Assembly (NCBI RefSeq): GCF_025567315.1
Contig: NZ_JAOQJE010000009.1
Span: forward strand, 1 to 64,000
Length of the DNA stretch: 64,000 nt
DNA from: Agathobaculum ammoniilyticum
GTDB taxonomy: Bacteria; Bacillota; Clostridia; Oscillospirales; Butyricicoccaceae
Direction: 5' to 3'
Position numbers and translations under genes: made by a program. The notes beneath the pieces were generated by a model. The model had not been told where the DNA came from. It ran no database searches and saw only the letters and a list, made by a program, of their open reading frames with translations. How positions within the stretch are numbered: position 1 is the first letter of the stretch; each line of letters opens with the position of its first letter. This document shows positions 1-9,295 of the stretch, in pieces.

Positions 1-474
1 CGGCTGGAGGCGCGTGTGGAGGGCATCGTGGTGGACACGTTCGGGGACACGATCGATCGGGAGATGCTCTCAGAGGAGCTTTCCGCCGAGCTGGACGCGA
101 AAGCGACCCAGGCCGCGCTGACCAGTGAAACCACCGCGCTGAAAAACCGTGTCAGCAGCCTGGAACAGGCGATGCCAAAAAGGGCGCAGGTCATTTACGG
201 CACCTATACCGGCGACGGGACGGAAAACCGGTTGATTTCCCTTGGTTTTAAGCCGTATCTGGTCATACTTGCGCCAACGATAGGCAATTTTGAAATGCTG
301 GAAACGATAACGGTATGTCACAGGCTCTGCGGTGGCTCCCCTCCGGAACTTTCCGAGTCCCACCTGACGGAAAACGGCTTCCGCGTCTCCGAATCGGACA
401 GTATGAGCATCAACCGCAGCAACAACCCCAACGAATCCGGAAAAACCTACGGTTACATCGCCTTTGGGCTGTAA
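1..474 (+). CDS. Phage tail-fibre-like protein, C-terminal part (5' end outside the window)
   Basis: The frame is open from base 1, so the visible 157 codons are the end of a longer gene; a GTG at 16 is only an internal candidate start. The first half (about residues 15-55) is charged and heptad-like (A/L/E/K rich), as in a coiled-coil stalk. The second half begins with a GTYTGDGTENR motif followed by SLGFKPYLVIL and ends in YGYIAFGL. From memory this layout is common at the C-terminus of Firmicutes phage tail or receptor-binding proteins; that is family recall, not a search. A strong terminator follows at 481. Prophage or tail-like origin is inferred from this one fragment only. Confidence 0.5.
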   Translation, partial: RLEARVEGIVVDTFGDTIDREMLSEELSAELDAKATQAALTSETTALKNRVSSLEQAMPKRAQVIYGTYTGDGTENRLISLGFKPYLVILAPTIGNFEMLETITVCHRLCGGSPPELSESHLTENGFRVSESDSMSINRSNNPNESGKTYGYIAFGL

Positions 475-480
475 AAAGGG

Positions 481-512
481 AAAACCCCTCTCATTCGAGA
501 GGGGTTTTTTTA
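481..512. terminator. Bidirectional intrinsic terminator
   Basis: A perfect stem AACCCCTCTC/GAGAGGGGTT with loop ATTC is followed by a T run on the plus strand and preceded by an A run, so it can stop both the tail-fibre-like gene and the converging S-layer gene, which ends at 518. Confidence 0.85.
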
Positions 513-517
513 TTGCC

Positions 518-3500
518 TTACAGGGCAGCGGTCAGAGTAGCAACTACAGTAGCGGTCGTACCATCCTGAGACGGAGTGACTACTACATTATAATCACTGA
601 TCGTTACAGATGCAGAGAAACCAGTGAAGCTGTAGCCTTCCTTCGCAGTCAGAGTAGCGGTAGCGCGATACCACTTGCCAGTTGCTGCGTTGCCATTGTC
701 AGACGCCCAGCCGCTCTGGCCATCATCGCTCTTCTCCCAGGTAGTGGCACCGACATCATAGCCTGTGCCGCTATTGTTAGAGAACGATACACCAGACAGC
801 GGGTTGCTGTCAGTCGGCTTGTTCAGGTTCAGCTTTACATCCGGAGTAGCAGTAACAACCTTGATCGCCTGCTCGGTCTTCTGATCGCCCAGGGTAACAA
901 CGATCTTGTAATCGCCAACCTTGGTGGTGGCCTTGGTCGCTACCGTAAAGGTCTTCGCCGCAGCGTTGTTGTCAGTGATCAGAGAGAGGTTGCTCTTGGT
1001 CACAGTGAAGTCAGCAGACTTGTCAGTGCCCTGACCGTCAACAACCTTTACGTCCGGGGTGAGCATCCAGGCGTTCTGGTAGCCAACCGTACCGGTGTAG
1101 GTCGTAACGCTGCCGAAAGTAGCGTCGGCCGTGGTGTCGTAGCTGGTCTTCAGGACAACGTTGCTCGCTTCCTTGTTGATGGTGAAGTTCCTGTCAACAG
1201 TCTTGCCGTCAACCGTTACCTTCAGCGTAGCGGTGCCTTCCTTCTTCGGGGTGCCCTTGATGGTCACAACGGACTCGCCGTCGCTGTCGATATCGGTAGC
1301 CGAAGCGGTCAGGCCGTCAGCGTTGCTCAGGGAAACGCGGACAGAGGTGCCCTTGTTGATGTTCTTGGTCGTAACGGTCACGTCCATATCAACGGACTCG
1401 CCAACTGCCACGTCATTGATGGAGCCGATCTTGACGTCAGAAGCGTTCGCATCCTCGCCGTCAACAACGCCACCGGTGGTGTCAACCGTGTAAACGTCGT
1501 TGTCCAGATACTCGCCCTGATCGATGATCAGCAGCTCGATCTCGTCGTCGTTGCCGATTACCAGAGCGTTCGCCAGGTAGTCGCCGTCAACCTTCTGCGC
1601 TTCCTTGATCTCGCCGTCCTCTACGCCGATCTCCAGATCCTTGTCAGCATCGGTGTCGATGTAGAATACGTCGCTACTGCTTACCTTGTCCAGCTCATGG
1701 TTGCCGTTTGCGCCGACCGGATCCTTCGCAAAGATCGCGGTATCCTTCTTGTCGTTTACGCTGGTTACAGCAGTGAACGTAATGTCAGAAGCGGTCAGAT
1801 GATCCACGTCGTCAATTACCTTTACGCCGTCCTTCTCGGTGAGCGTATCGTAGCCGATAACGGTGCCCTTCGCGCGGTCGGAAGTGCTGTTCTTGTCCTC
1901 CTGAACCGTTACATTCTCAGAACCGTTCCAGAAGGTGTACTCGATCGTGCTGTTGTCTACCTTGTAGGGCTTGGTAACAATGTAGCCGTAGTTGCTCCAG
2001 GTCTTGACGATGCCGTCCAGGCTGTTGACTGCAACAGCCATAGCGCCGACGCGGTCAATGCCGCTCATGCTGCCGTAGAAGCCATAGATCTCAGAAGAGT
2101 TAATGATCTTGCCGTTAGCCAGAGCCTTGAACTGCTTGCCGGAGATCTTCTTGGAATCGTTGCCGGAAGCATCGTCGCCAATGTTGGTGGTGCGCTTCGG
2201 CAGGAACAGCAGGACTTCTGCGTCGTCGTCAATGGTGTACTTGCCCAGAGAGTTGAATGCGTTCGTGCCGGAGGTCTGCTGCGAGCCCATGTAGGTCATG
2301 TCGCCGTAGTACTCCTCGTACTTGCTGTCAGCAACGCCATCCTTCAGGGCCTCGAAGCTGTACTCGTCGCCGGATACGTCGTAGCCGTAAACGGTGCCGG
2401 TCTTCAGGTTATCCCACTTGATCGTGCTGTCGCTGTCGACCTCAACCGTCTTGGTGGTGCCGTCGAAGAACGCCAGCTTGACTTCGTTGTCGATGCCAGT
2501 GGTGCCCTTGTTGACGATCATCGCAACTTCGTCAACCTTACCGTCCGCCTTGCCGGAAACGCGCTTGACATAGAACATGATGTTGTTGACAACAACATAC
2601 TCTACCTCGTTGCCAGCCTTAACGGTGTTCAGGTCGGATTCGCTTGCGGTGGACTGAACCTTCGCAGCGCCCTTGAACCAGTCGTCGCCCACGCGGTACT
2701 CGTTGTAGGTTACCTTGCTCGTGGAAACGTCGCCGCCGTCAAAGAAGATGTTAGCAGACTGGTTGTCGCGCAGGCCGTTCAGGGTGCCGGTGGACATGTC
2801 AGCCTTAACAATATCCTTGTTGTCGTTGTACAGGTTCTCGGTGATAACGACCCAGTCGTCCTTGGCGATACCGTCCGCGATGTTCTCATCCGCGGTCTTG
2901 TAGGTCTTGCCGCTGGCAATGATCTTGTCGGAAGAAGCGTAGGATACCTTGGCAACGTTGTAGGTGGTAACGTTCAGGGTATCAATCTTGCCGTTGCCGT
3001 CGGTATCGACGAACGTGTACATGTTCGGGTTCAGCTTGTTGTTGTCCAGCTCGTCGAGCGTGGTGCCTTCAGCAACCTGGCCGTCGATGTAGGTAGCGAT
3101 CGCGTCGCCCTTGTTGGAGTCGTAGATGGTCTTGTTGTCCGCGTCGCCGTAGAACTCAACAGAGTAGGAGGAGCCGCCGAACTTGACCTTGTCGCCGTCC
3201 TTCTCGGTGCCGTTTGCAGCAACCGTGTAGGAGGTGTTGTCAGAGATCGCGTAGATGCCGAGGACGTTGTTGGTCTTGCCGTCCTTGAACATGACCTTGA
3301 CCTTCTGGCCGAGCAGCTTGGAGTAATCCGAGCCTACCTTGGTGAAGGAAACGGTCTTGTAATCCTTGGACTGGTGGTAGTTGTCGGAATCATAGCTGCC
3401 GTCGATCTTGATGGTCAGGGAGTCCTTGCTCATCTCGGTCATGGTGCCTACGTCGTAGGACAGGCCCATGTAAGCGGAGCCGACAGTCTCCTTGATGCCG

Positions 3501-4192
3501 CCGTTGAGGACGTCGTCAAAGGACTGGGAATCGTCGGACCACTTCACGCGGTTGGCTTCCAGCGTGTTGTAGATCATCTGCGCGGCGTACTGACGCGGCA
3601 GGCCCTGCTCCAGGCCGGAGTTGACGTCGTCCAGCAGGCCGGCGGAGCCAGCATACTTCAGGGTGTTGGTGGACCAGTTGTGGCCTACCAGACCAGCCTT
3701 GTTTGCGTCATAACCGGTCAGAACGAGCAGCATCTTCGCAGCTTCCACGCCGGTTACGGTCGCGTCGGGCTTGAAGGTGTTGTCGCCGTAGCCGGCGATG
3801 ATGCCCTGGGACTCGCAGAACTTGATGTAGCCCTTGGCCCAGTGGCTGTTGATGTCGGTCATCTTCGAAGAGTTGTTCGCGTAGGCCGAATCATCAATGG
3901 AGTTGTTGCGGACAACGAAGATCATCTTCGCCATTTCCGCACGGGTAACGGTTGCGTCCGGACGGAAGGAGCCATCGGGGTCGCCCTCGATAACGCCCAG
4001 CGCCGTCAGCATGTTCACGGCATCCTTGGCCTTTATATCGGCCTCATCCGTGAACGCCGCACCGGCAAACATGGTGAACGCGCATGCGAACGCCAGCACC
4101 AGTGCGAGAACCTTTTTCTGATGGCGCGATACTGCACATAATATAGAGGAAATTGCCGGAATGCGGTCAAAAATACCCTCTAAAATAAACAT
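518..4192 (-). CDS. S-layer protein with SLH domains and Ig-like C-terminal region
   Basis: A 1224-residue secreted surface protein. A hydrophobic signal segment (KKVLALVLAFACAFTMFAGA, about residues 25-45) is followed by SLH modules that anchor to cell-wall polymers: one with DPDGSFRPDATVTRAEMAKM, a second with YGDNTFKPDATVTGVEAAKM, and a weaker third region with GLPRQYAAQMIYN. The rest is Asp/Asn/Thr/Gly-rich and ends in Ig-like beta repeats; there is no LPXTG motif. Odd point: the only in-frame start is ATG at 4192, with no Shine-Dalgarno sequence just before it, and about 24 residues precede the place where such proteins normally begin. The gene avoids codons whose complement is a stop, so a 1225-codon antisense frame lies open across it. 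SLH identification is sure; the start is not. Confidence 0.85.
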   Translation of the reverse strand: MFILEGIFDRIPAISSILCAVSRHQKKVLALVLAFACAFTMFAGAAFTDEADIKAKDAVNMLTALGVIEGDPDGSFRPDATVTRAEMAKMIFVVRNNSIDDSAYANNSSKMTDINSHWAKGYIKFCESQGIIAGYGDNTFKPDATVTGVEAAKMLLVLTGYDANKAGLVGHNWSTNTLKYAGSAGLLDDVNSGLEQGLPRQYAAQMIYNTLEANRVKWSDDSQSFDDVLNGGIKETVGSAYMGLSYDVGTMTEMSKDSLTIKIDGSYDSDNYHQSKDYKTVSFTKVGSDYSKLLGQKVKVMFKDGKTNNVLGIYAISDNTSYTVAANGTEKDGDKVKFGGSSYSVEFYGDADNKTIYDSNKGDAIATYIDGQVAEGTTLDELDNNKLNPNMYTFVDTDGNGKIDTLNVTTYNVAKVSYASSDKIIASGKTYKTADENIADGIAKDDWVVITENLYNDNKDIVKADMSTGTLNGLRDNQSANIFFDGGDVSTSKVTYNEYRVGDDWFKGAAKVQSTASESDLNTVKAGNEVEYVVVNNIMFYVKRVSGKADGKVDEVAMIVNKGTTGIDNEVKLAFFDGTTKTVEVDSDSTIKWDNLKTGTVYGYDVSGDEYSFEALKDGVADSKYEEYYGDMTYMGSQQTSGTNAFNSLGKYTIDDDAEVLLFLPKRTTNIGDDASGNDSKKISGKQFKALANGKIINSSEIYGFYGSMSGIDRVGAMAVAVNSLDGIVKTWSNYGYIVTKPYKVDNSTIEYTFWNGSENVTVQEDKNSTSDRAKGTVIGYDTLTEKDGVKVIDDVDHLTASDITFTAVTSVNDKKDTAIFAKDPVGANGNHELDKVSSSDVFYIDTDADKDLEIGVEDGEIKEAQKVDGDYLANALVIGNDDEIELLIIDQGEYLDNDVYTVDTTGGVVDGEDANASDVKIGSINDVAVGESVDMDVTVTTKNINKGTSVRVSLSNADGLTASATDIDSDGESVVTIKGTPKKEGTATLKVTVDGKTVDRNFTINKEASNVVLKTSYDTTADATFGSVTTYTGTVGYQNAWMLTPDVKVVDGQGTDKSADFTVTKSNLSLITDNNAAAKTFTVATKATTKVGDYKIVVTLGDQKTEQAIKVVTATPDVKLNLNKPTDSNPLSGVSFSNNSGTGYDVGATTWEKSDDGQSGWASDNGNAATGKWYRATATLTAKEGYSFTGFSASVTISDYNVVVTPSQDGTTATVVATLTAAL

Positions 4193-4398
4193 TTTATAAA
4201 AATGGAAAATTGAAGCATATTTTCCTTATATGCAGGAAAGGCAATGAATAACCATAGATGCCAAATAAATTTTTCCCTGATTTTTGTTTTGTTTGTAAAA
4301 CCTTACTGCAATGAAACAATATACACAAAAATGCATATTTATATTTGTATATAAGTGCCGGAGTATCAGGTGCTTTTCACGAATTCGCACAAAAGCCC

Positions 4399-4433
4399 TT
4401 GCATTGACAGATAGATATTGTATAATTTATATA
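4399..4433 (+). promoter_or_regulatory. Probable promoter of the phosphohexomutase gene
   Basis: TTGCAT (4399-4404) lies 16 bases upstream of TATAAT (4421-4426). An overlapping alternative is TTGACA (4404-4409) with TATATA (4428-4433), 18 bases apart. Either would start transcription about 30-40 bases before the ATG at 4470. Confidence 0.55.
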
Positions 4434-4469
4434 GTGGCTTTGGCCAAATTACAGGATGAGGTGATACCA

Positions 4470-6197
4470 ATGGACTATATTGCAGAATACAAACGTTGGC
4501 TGGAGAATCCGGCGCTTACTGAGAACGAGCGCGCGGAGCTTCAGTCCGTTCAGGAAAATAAGGAAGAGATCGAAAGCCGCTTTTTTGCCCCGCTGTCCTT
4601 TGGAACAGCCGGCCTGCGCGGCGTGCTTGGCGTAGGCCTCAACCGCATGAACCGTTTTACCGTGGGACAGGCCGCTCAGGGCTTGGCCAACCTGATCGTA
4701 TCCAACGGAAAAGCCGCCATGGACCGCGGTGTTGCGATCGCGTACGACAGCCGCCATTTTTCGCCTGAATTTGCCAAACAGTCGGCCTGCATCCTTGCGG
4801 CGAGCGGCATCAAGACCCTGCTGTTCGACGAGCTTCGTCCGACCCCAGAGCTTTCTTTTGCGATCCGCCATTACGGCTGCATCGCGGGCATCAATATCAC
4901 CGCATCCCACAATCCTAAGGAATACAACGGTTATAAGGTGTATTGGGAGGATGGCGCGCAGCTGCCCCCCGCGGAGGCCGACGTGGTCGCCAAGGAAATG
5001 GCGGCGACCGATATTTTCAGCGGCGTGCGCACGGGCGACTACGGCGCATTTGTGGAAAGCGGCATGATCCGCATTCTGGGCAGGGAAACGGACGAGGCAT
5101 ATCTCAACGAGGTGCTCAAGGTCGCAGTCAATCCGGACTGTGTAAAGCAGGTCGCGGATGAGTTTAAGCTGGTCTACACCCCGTTCCACGGCGCGGGCTA
5201 CCGCCTGGTGCCGGAGATCCTGCGCCGGCTGGGCTATAAGCATATCATCTGCGAGCCGGAGCAGATGAAGATCGACGGGGACTTCCCGACGGTTAAAAAC
5301 CCCAATCCGGAATACAAGGAAGGCTTCAACCTGGCGATCGAGCTGGCGCGGCGGAACGATGTCGACCTCATTATCGGCACGGATCCGGACGCCGACCGTA
5401 CCGGCATTGTGCTCAAGGACAAGACCGGCGATTATGTCACCCTTTCGGGCAACCAGGTGGGCGTGCTGCTGATCGATTACATCATCACCGCCCGCAAGCT
5501 GACGAACACCATGCCCGCGCATCCGGCGGTGCTCAAGTCGATCGTGACGACTGAGATGGCACGCGCAGCGGCGGAAAAGAACGGCGTGGCGTGCTTTGAT
5601 ACGTTCACGGGCTTCAAATTCCTGGCCGAAAAGATCAAGCAGTTTGAAAAGACCGGCTCGCACAAGTACCTCTTTGCGTTTGAGGAGTCCTACGGCTATC
5701 TCGCGGGCGACTACGCGCGCGACAAGGACGCCGTGACCGCCTCCATGCTGATCGCGGAGATGGCGGCCTATTACCGCACGCAGGGCAAGACCCTGTACGA
5801 CGCGATGGAGGAAATGTACGAAAAATACGGCTATTACTGCGAAAAGACGGTTTCCATCACCATGCCCGGCGTTTCCGGCTTGACGCGCATGAAAGAACTG
5901 ATGGCAGAGTTGCGCGAAAAGCCGCTCGGCAGGATCGGCACGCATCAGGTGGAGTACACCCGCGATTATATGTCCGGCATCCGCACCCGCATGGCGGACG
6001 GCAGCGCGGAGCAGATGGAGCTGAAAGGCCAGAACGTCATGTATTACGAACTGGAGGGCGGAACGACATTTATCATCCGTCCGTCCGGCACCGAACCTAA
6101 GGTCAAGGTCTATATCATGGCCAAGGGCGACAGCAAGGCGGCGGCCGCCGAAAAGGTGGAGGCACTCTCCGCCGCGGCAAAGGAGATCGTCCGCTGA
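4470..6197 (+). CDS. pgcA: Phospho-sugar mutase (phosphoglucomutase/phosphomannomutase family)
   Basis: 575 residues of the alpha-D-phosphohexomutase family, which interconverts hexose-1- and hexose-6-phosphates in the cytoplasm; glucose-phosphate is the usual substrate of this long clostridial subgroup. The active-site phosphoserine loop TASHNPKEYNGYK, the metal-binding loop GTDPDADRTG, the sugar-binding loop FEESYGY and the C-terminal phosphate-binding RPSGTEPKVK are all present in order, so it should be active. ATG at 4470 is chosen over the longer open frame because it follows GATGAGGTG and begins at the usual family N-terminus. It stands alone between a promoter and a strong terminator. 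Confidence 0.93.
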   Translation: MDYIAEYKRWLENPALTENERAELQSVQENKEEIESRFFAPLSFGTAGLRGVLGVGLNRMNRFTVGQAAQGLANLIVSNGKAAMDRGVAIAYDSRHFSPEFAKQSACILAASGIKTLLFDELRPTPELSFAIRHYGCIAGINITASHNPKEYNGYKVYWEDGAQLPPAEADVVAKEMAATDIFSGVRTGDYGAFVESGMIRILGRETDEAYLNEVLKVAVNPDCVKQVADEFKLVYTPFHGAGYRLVPEILRRLGYKHIICEPEQMKIDGDFPTVKNPNPEYKEGFNLAIELARRNDVDLIIGTDPDADRTGIVLKDKTGDYVTLSGNQVGVLLIDYIITARKLTNTMPAHPAVLKSIVTTEMARAAAEKNGVACFDTFTGFKFLAEKIKQFEKTGSHKYLFAFEESYGYLAGDYARDKDAVTASMLIAEMAAYYRTQGKTLYDAMEEMYEKYGYYCEKTVSITMPGVSGLTRMKELMAELREKPLGRIGTHQVEYTRDYMSGIRTRMADGSAEQMELKGQNVMYYELEGGTTFIIRPSGTEPKVKVYIMAKGDSKAAAAEKVEALSAAAKEIVR

Positions 6198-6213
6198 ACA
6201 GCGGGATCCGCTG

Positions 6214-6245
6214 AAAAACCCCCGAAGTAGGCTTCGGGGGTTTTT
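6214..6245. terminator. Bidirectional intrinsic terminator between mutase and trkH
   Basis: Stem AAACCCCCGAAG/CTTCGGGGGTTT with loop TAGG and T tracts in both directions; it sits between convergent genes ending at 6197 and 6266. Confidence 0.9.
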
Positions 6246-6265
6246 CGCGTTTGTACGGCGCCGCG

Positions 6266-7711
6266 TCAGCGGTTTCTGCGCCAGGTATCCGGCGCAAACA
6301 GCAGCAGCATGGGGAACAGCTCCAAGCGTCCCGCCAGCATGTTGAACATCAGCACGATCTTGCTGAGCGGGTCGAAAAAGCCGAAATTGGAAGACGGACC
6401 GACCAGCTCCAGGCCAGGGCCGACGTTGTTGAGCGTGGCCGCGACCGCGGTAAAATTTGTGACAAGGTCTTGGCTGGAAAGGCACAGCGCGAGAGTGGAC
6501 AGGATAAAAATGATCAGATAGGCGATCAGGAATACATTGACCGAGCGCATAACCTCATGCTGCACGCGCCGGCCGTCCATCTTATTGACGCGCACCGAGC
6601 GCGGATGGATCAGGAACTGCATCTCCTTTTTGATGCTTTTGCACATCAGCAGGACACGCGAGCATTTGATGCCGCCGCCGGTGGAGCCGGCGCAGGCGCC
6701 GATGAACATGAGCAGCACCAGGATGCACTTGCTGAACGCGGGCCACTGGTTGAAGTCCACCGTGGCGAAGCCGGTGGTCGTGATGATGGAGGCGACCTGG
6801 AACAGCGCGTGGTGCAGGCTGTCAAAAAAGCCGCCGAACAGATGACGGACGTTGCACGCGATCAGCAGGGCGGAGGCGGCAATTACGCCAAGGTAAACGC
6901 GCAGCTCCTCGATCCGGAGCGCCTGCTTCCAGCGGCGCGTCAGGATCAGGAAATAGATGTTGAAATTTACGCCGAACAGGATCATAAACAGCGTGACCAC
7001 GGCCTGCAGGTAATAGCCGCTGTAATGCGCCATGGAGTTGTTCCAGATGCCGAAGCCGCCCGTGCCGGCCGTTGCCAGAGCAGTATTGACGGCATCGAAC
7101 AGCGGCATGCCGCCGAGCAGCAGCAGCACGATTTCCAGAACGGTCATACCCAGGTAGATCGCGTACAGGATGAACGCGGTGTCGCGCAGGTGGGGCGACA
7201 GCTTGTTTACCGACGGACCGGGGCTTTCCGCTCGCATCAGGTAGATCGTCTGCCCGCCTGCGAGCGGGAGCACGGCCAGCATGAACACCAGCACGCCCAT
7301 GCCGCCGACCCAGTGGGTCAGGCTGCGCCAAAGAAGCGAGGCGTGCGACAGCGCCTCCACATCGCCAAGGATGGTCGCGCCGGTTGTGGTGAAGCCGGAG
7401 ATGCTTTCAAAAAGCGCGTCCACATAGGAGGGGATCTCGCCGCTGAGCCAGAACGGGAGCGCGCCGGTCAGCGCGAGTACGATCCAGCACAGCGATACGG
7501 TGACAAAGCCCTCCCGCGCGTAAAAGCGGGTGTTCTTGGGCTTGCAGCGGGTAAACAGGCAGGAAAAGACCAGACAGAGCGCGGACACGGCCAAATAGGC
7601 GAACGCGATCGGTTCCTGGTAGATAACTGCTGTCAGCATGGGCAGCAGCAGGATGCCGCCCTCCACACTCAACATCCAGCCGACCAGGTAGCACACCATA
7701 GCGTGATTCAT
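6266..7711 (-). CDS. trkH: TrkH-family potassium uptake channel subunit
   Basis: 481-residue polytopic membrane protein of the Trk/Ktr/HKT superfamily. Four selectivity-filter-like loops are visible: SGFTTTGAT, TAGTGGFG, SIITTTGFATVD and a last one around NNVGPGL. STGGGIKCSRV follows the third loop, and hydrophobic helices fill the rest. It forms the K+-conducting pore and is gated by the TrkA ring encoded just upstream; the two genes overlap by 4 bases (7708-7711), so they are translationally coupled. Length matches the family. Confidence 0.93.
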   Translation of the reverse strand: MNHAMVCYLVGWMLSVEGGILLLPMLTAVIYQEPIAFAYLAVSALCLVFSCLFTRCKPKNTRFYAREGFVTVSLCWIVLALTGALPFWLSGEIPSYVDALFESISGFTTTGATILGDVEALSHASLLWRSLTHWVGGMGVLVFMLAVLPLAGGQTIYLMRAESPGPSVNKLSPHLRDTAFILYAIYLGMTVLEIVLLLLGGMPLFDAVNTALATAGTGGFGIWNNSMAHYSGYYLQAVVTLFMILFGVNFNIYFLILTRRWKQALRIEELRVYLGVIAASALLIACNVRHLFGGFFDSLHHALFQVASIITTTGFATVDFNQWPAFSKCILVLLMFIGACAGSTGGGIKCSRVLLMCKSIKKEMQFLIHPRSVRVNKMDGRRVQHEVMRSVNVFLIAYLIIFILSTLALCLSSQDLVTNFTAVAATLNNVGPGLELVGPSSNFGFFDPLSKIVLMFNMLAGRLELFPMLLLFAPDTWRRNR

Positions 7712-9081
7712 GGCCTCTGTTCCTCCGTTTCACGGGGCAGAAAGATATCCTGCAGGTCGTTCATGCCCTCGCGGGTGGAAACGACGATGACTGTGTCCCC
7801 CTCCTGCAGTATGTCCTGGCCGCGCGGGATGATCCGCTTGCCGCGGCGGTTGATGCAGCACAGCAGCACGTCCGGCCGGATGGGCATGTCCTGCAGCGGC
7901 ACGCCGGTCAGGTCGTGCGCGGCCACGCGGAATTCGAGCGCCTCCGCGCCGCGCAGCTCGTGCAGCGTTTCCACATTGGAGCCCATGGAATTCTGCATCG
8001 CGCGGGTGTACTGGCTGATGAGGTCGGCGGTCGTCTGCTTAGGGCGGATGATGGCGCCGATGGGCAGGCTTTCGATGACCTCCTCGAAATTGACGCGGTT
8101 GATCTTAGTGAACAGCTTGGCCTTGGAATGGCGGCCCGCATGCAGCGCGAGCAGGATGTTTTCCTCGTCCATGCCGGTCAGGGCGATAAAGGCGCCGCAG
8201 GTGGCCAGCCCCTCCTCGTCGAGCAGGTCGCGGTCGGTGCCGTCGCCGTGGATGATGGTCGCGCCGGGCAGCAGCTCGGACAGCATCTCGCAGCGGTCGA
8301 GCCGGTTTTCGATGATCTTGACCGAAATGCCCGAGTTGAGCAGTATGCCGGCCAGGAAAAACGATATTTTTCCGCCACCCACCAGCATGGCCGAGCCGAT
8401 ATGGCTGTGCGGCACGCCGATCTTTTCAAAGAAATAGACCTGCTCGTTTGGGGGAATAATGATCGTGATATCGTCGCCCGCCTGCAGGATAAAGTCGCCC
8501 TTGGGGATAAAGGTGGTACCCGCCCGCCGAACCATGCACAGCAGCACATGGGTATGCAGCGAGACGTTGATCTCGCAGACCGGCATGCCCGCCAGACGGG
8601 AGCCGGACGGGAGGCGGATGTCCAGCAGCTCGATACGCCCCTTGGCAAACGTGCTCACGCCGATTGCGGAGGGGAAACGGATCAGGCGGGAAACGACCCG
8701 CGCCGTGGATAACTCCGGATTGATGACCATGGACAGGCCAAGTTCATCGCGGATAAAGCCGACCTCGGAAACATATTCCGGATCGCGCACGCGCGCGATG
8801 GTATGGCAGCCCGATGCCTTGCGCGCGATCAGGCAGGAGAGCAGGTTGATCTCGTCATGTGCGGTTACGGCGATCAGCAGGTCGCAGTCCTCGATGCCGG
8901 CGCTTTGCAGCACATGGTAGCTGGTGCCGCTGCCTTTGACTGAGGCCACGTCAAGCGAGGTGGTCAGGTCCTCCAGCCGTCGCTCGGACAGGTCGATGAG
9001 CGTCAGGTCATGCCCCTCGCTGGAAAGGTGCTCGGCCAAAGCTGAGCCGACCTTGCCACAGCCTACAATAATGATACGCAT
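7708..9081 (-). CDS. trkA: TrkA, NAD-binding regulatory subunit of the K+ transporter
   Basis: 457 residues with two tandem RCK modules. The first starts MRIIIVGCGKVGSALAEHL, a Rossmann dinucleotide loop, and contains an acidic strand end (LIDL). The second begins near residue 225 with a more degenerate loop (ILLNSGISVKIIENR and IHGDGTDRDLL). RCK_C domains follow each (RLAGMPVCEIN and LTGVPLQDMPI). It binds nucleotides in the cytoplasm and gates TrkH. ATG at 9081 has a good GGAGG site (CGGAGGCGCATT) and a clear promoter upstream. Confidence 0.93.
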   Translation of the reverse strand: MRIIIVGCGKVGSALAEHLSSEGHDLTLIDLSERRLEDLTTSLDVASVKGSGTSYHVLQSAGIEDCDLLIAVTAHDEINLLSCLIARKASGCHTIARVRDPEYVSEVGFIRDELGLSMVINPELSTARVVSRLIRFPSAIGVSTFAKGRIELLDIRLPSGSRLAGMPVCEINVSLHTHVLLCMVRRAGTTFIPKGDFILQAGDDITIIIPPNEQVYFFEKIGVPHSHIGSAMLVGGGKISFFLAGILLNSGISVKIIENRLDRCEMLSELLPGATIIHGDGTDRDLLDEEGLATCGAFIALTGMDEENILLALHAGRHSKAKLFTKINRVNFEEVIESLPIGAIIRPKQTTADLISQYTRAMQNSMGSNVETLHELRGAEALEFRVAAHDLTGVPLQDMPIRPDVLLCCINRRGKRIIPRGQDILQEGDTVIVVSTREGMNDLQDIFLPRETEEQRP

Positions 9082-9128
9082 AATGCGCCTCCGATACGAA
9101 TCTTAATATTTTCTTAATGCCCATAGCG

Positions 9129-9157
9129 ATTATACCGTTTTACCGGCAAAAAGACAA
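9129..9157 (-). promoter_or_regulatory. Promoter of trkA-trkH
   Basis: On the minus strand TTGTCT (9157-9152) is followed after 17 bases by TATAAT (9134-9129), leaving a leader of about 40 bases before the trkA start at 9081. Confidence 0.65.
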
Positions 9158-9191
9158 TATCTTTCCGAAGATATTGCGCGCCGCGGCGGCG

Positions 9192-9220
9192 TTGACCGCG
9201 GCTGCGGCGCATGGTATACT
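9192..9220 (+). promoter_or_regulatory. Promoter of cutC-licT
   Basis: TTGACC (9192-9197), 17-base spacer, TATACT (9215-9220); about 70 bases upstream of the cutC ATG. Confidence 0.7.
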
Positions 9221-9295
9221 GAAAGCAAATAGCTGCGCCGGACGGGGCGCGGCGCAATCGGGCGGGAAGCGCCCTGATAAAGGGAGGGATGGGAC

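Noticed and set aside
464..4141. A 1225-codon open frame on the plus strand antisense to the S-layer gene
   Set aside because: It mirrors the S-layer gene almost end to end. The S-layer gene has a signal peptide, SLH motifs and biased codons; the antisense frame is low-complexity (runs of Val, Asn, Gly, Leu) with no ribosome site. It is open only because the sense gene avoids TTA, CTA and TCA codons.
6251..8437. A 728-codon frame opposite trkH and trkA
   Set aside because: It spans two well-supported minus-strand genes and a bidirectional terminator; the product has no recognisable domain and is an antisense shadow.
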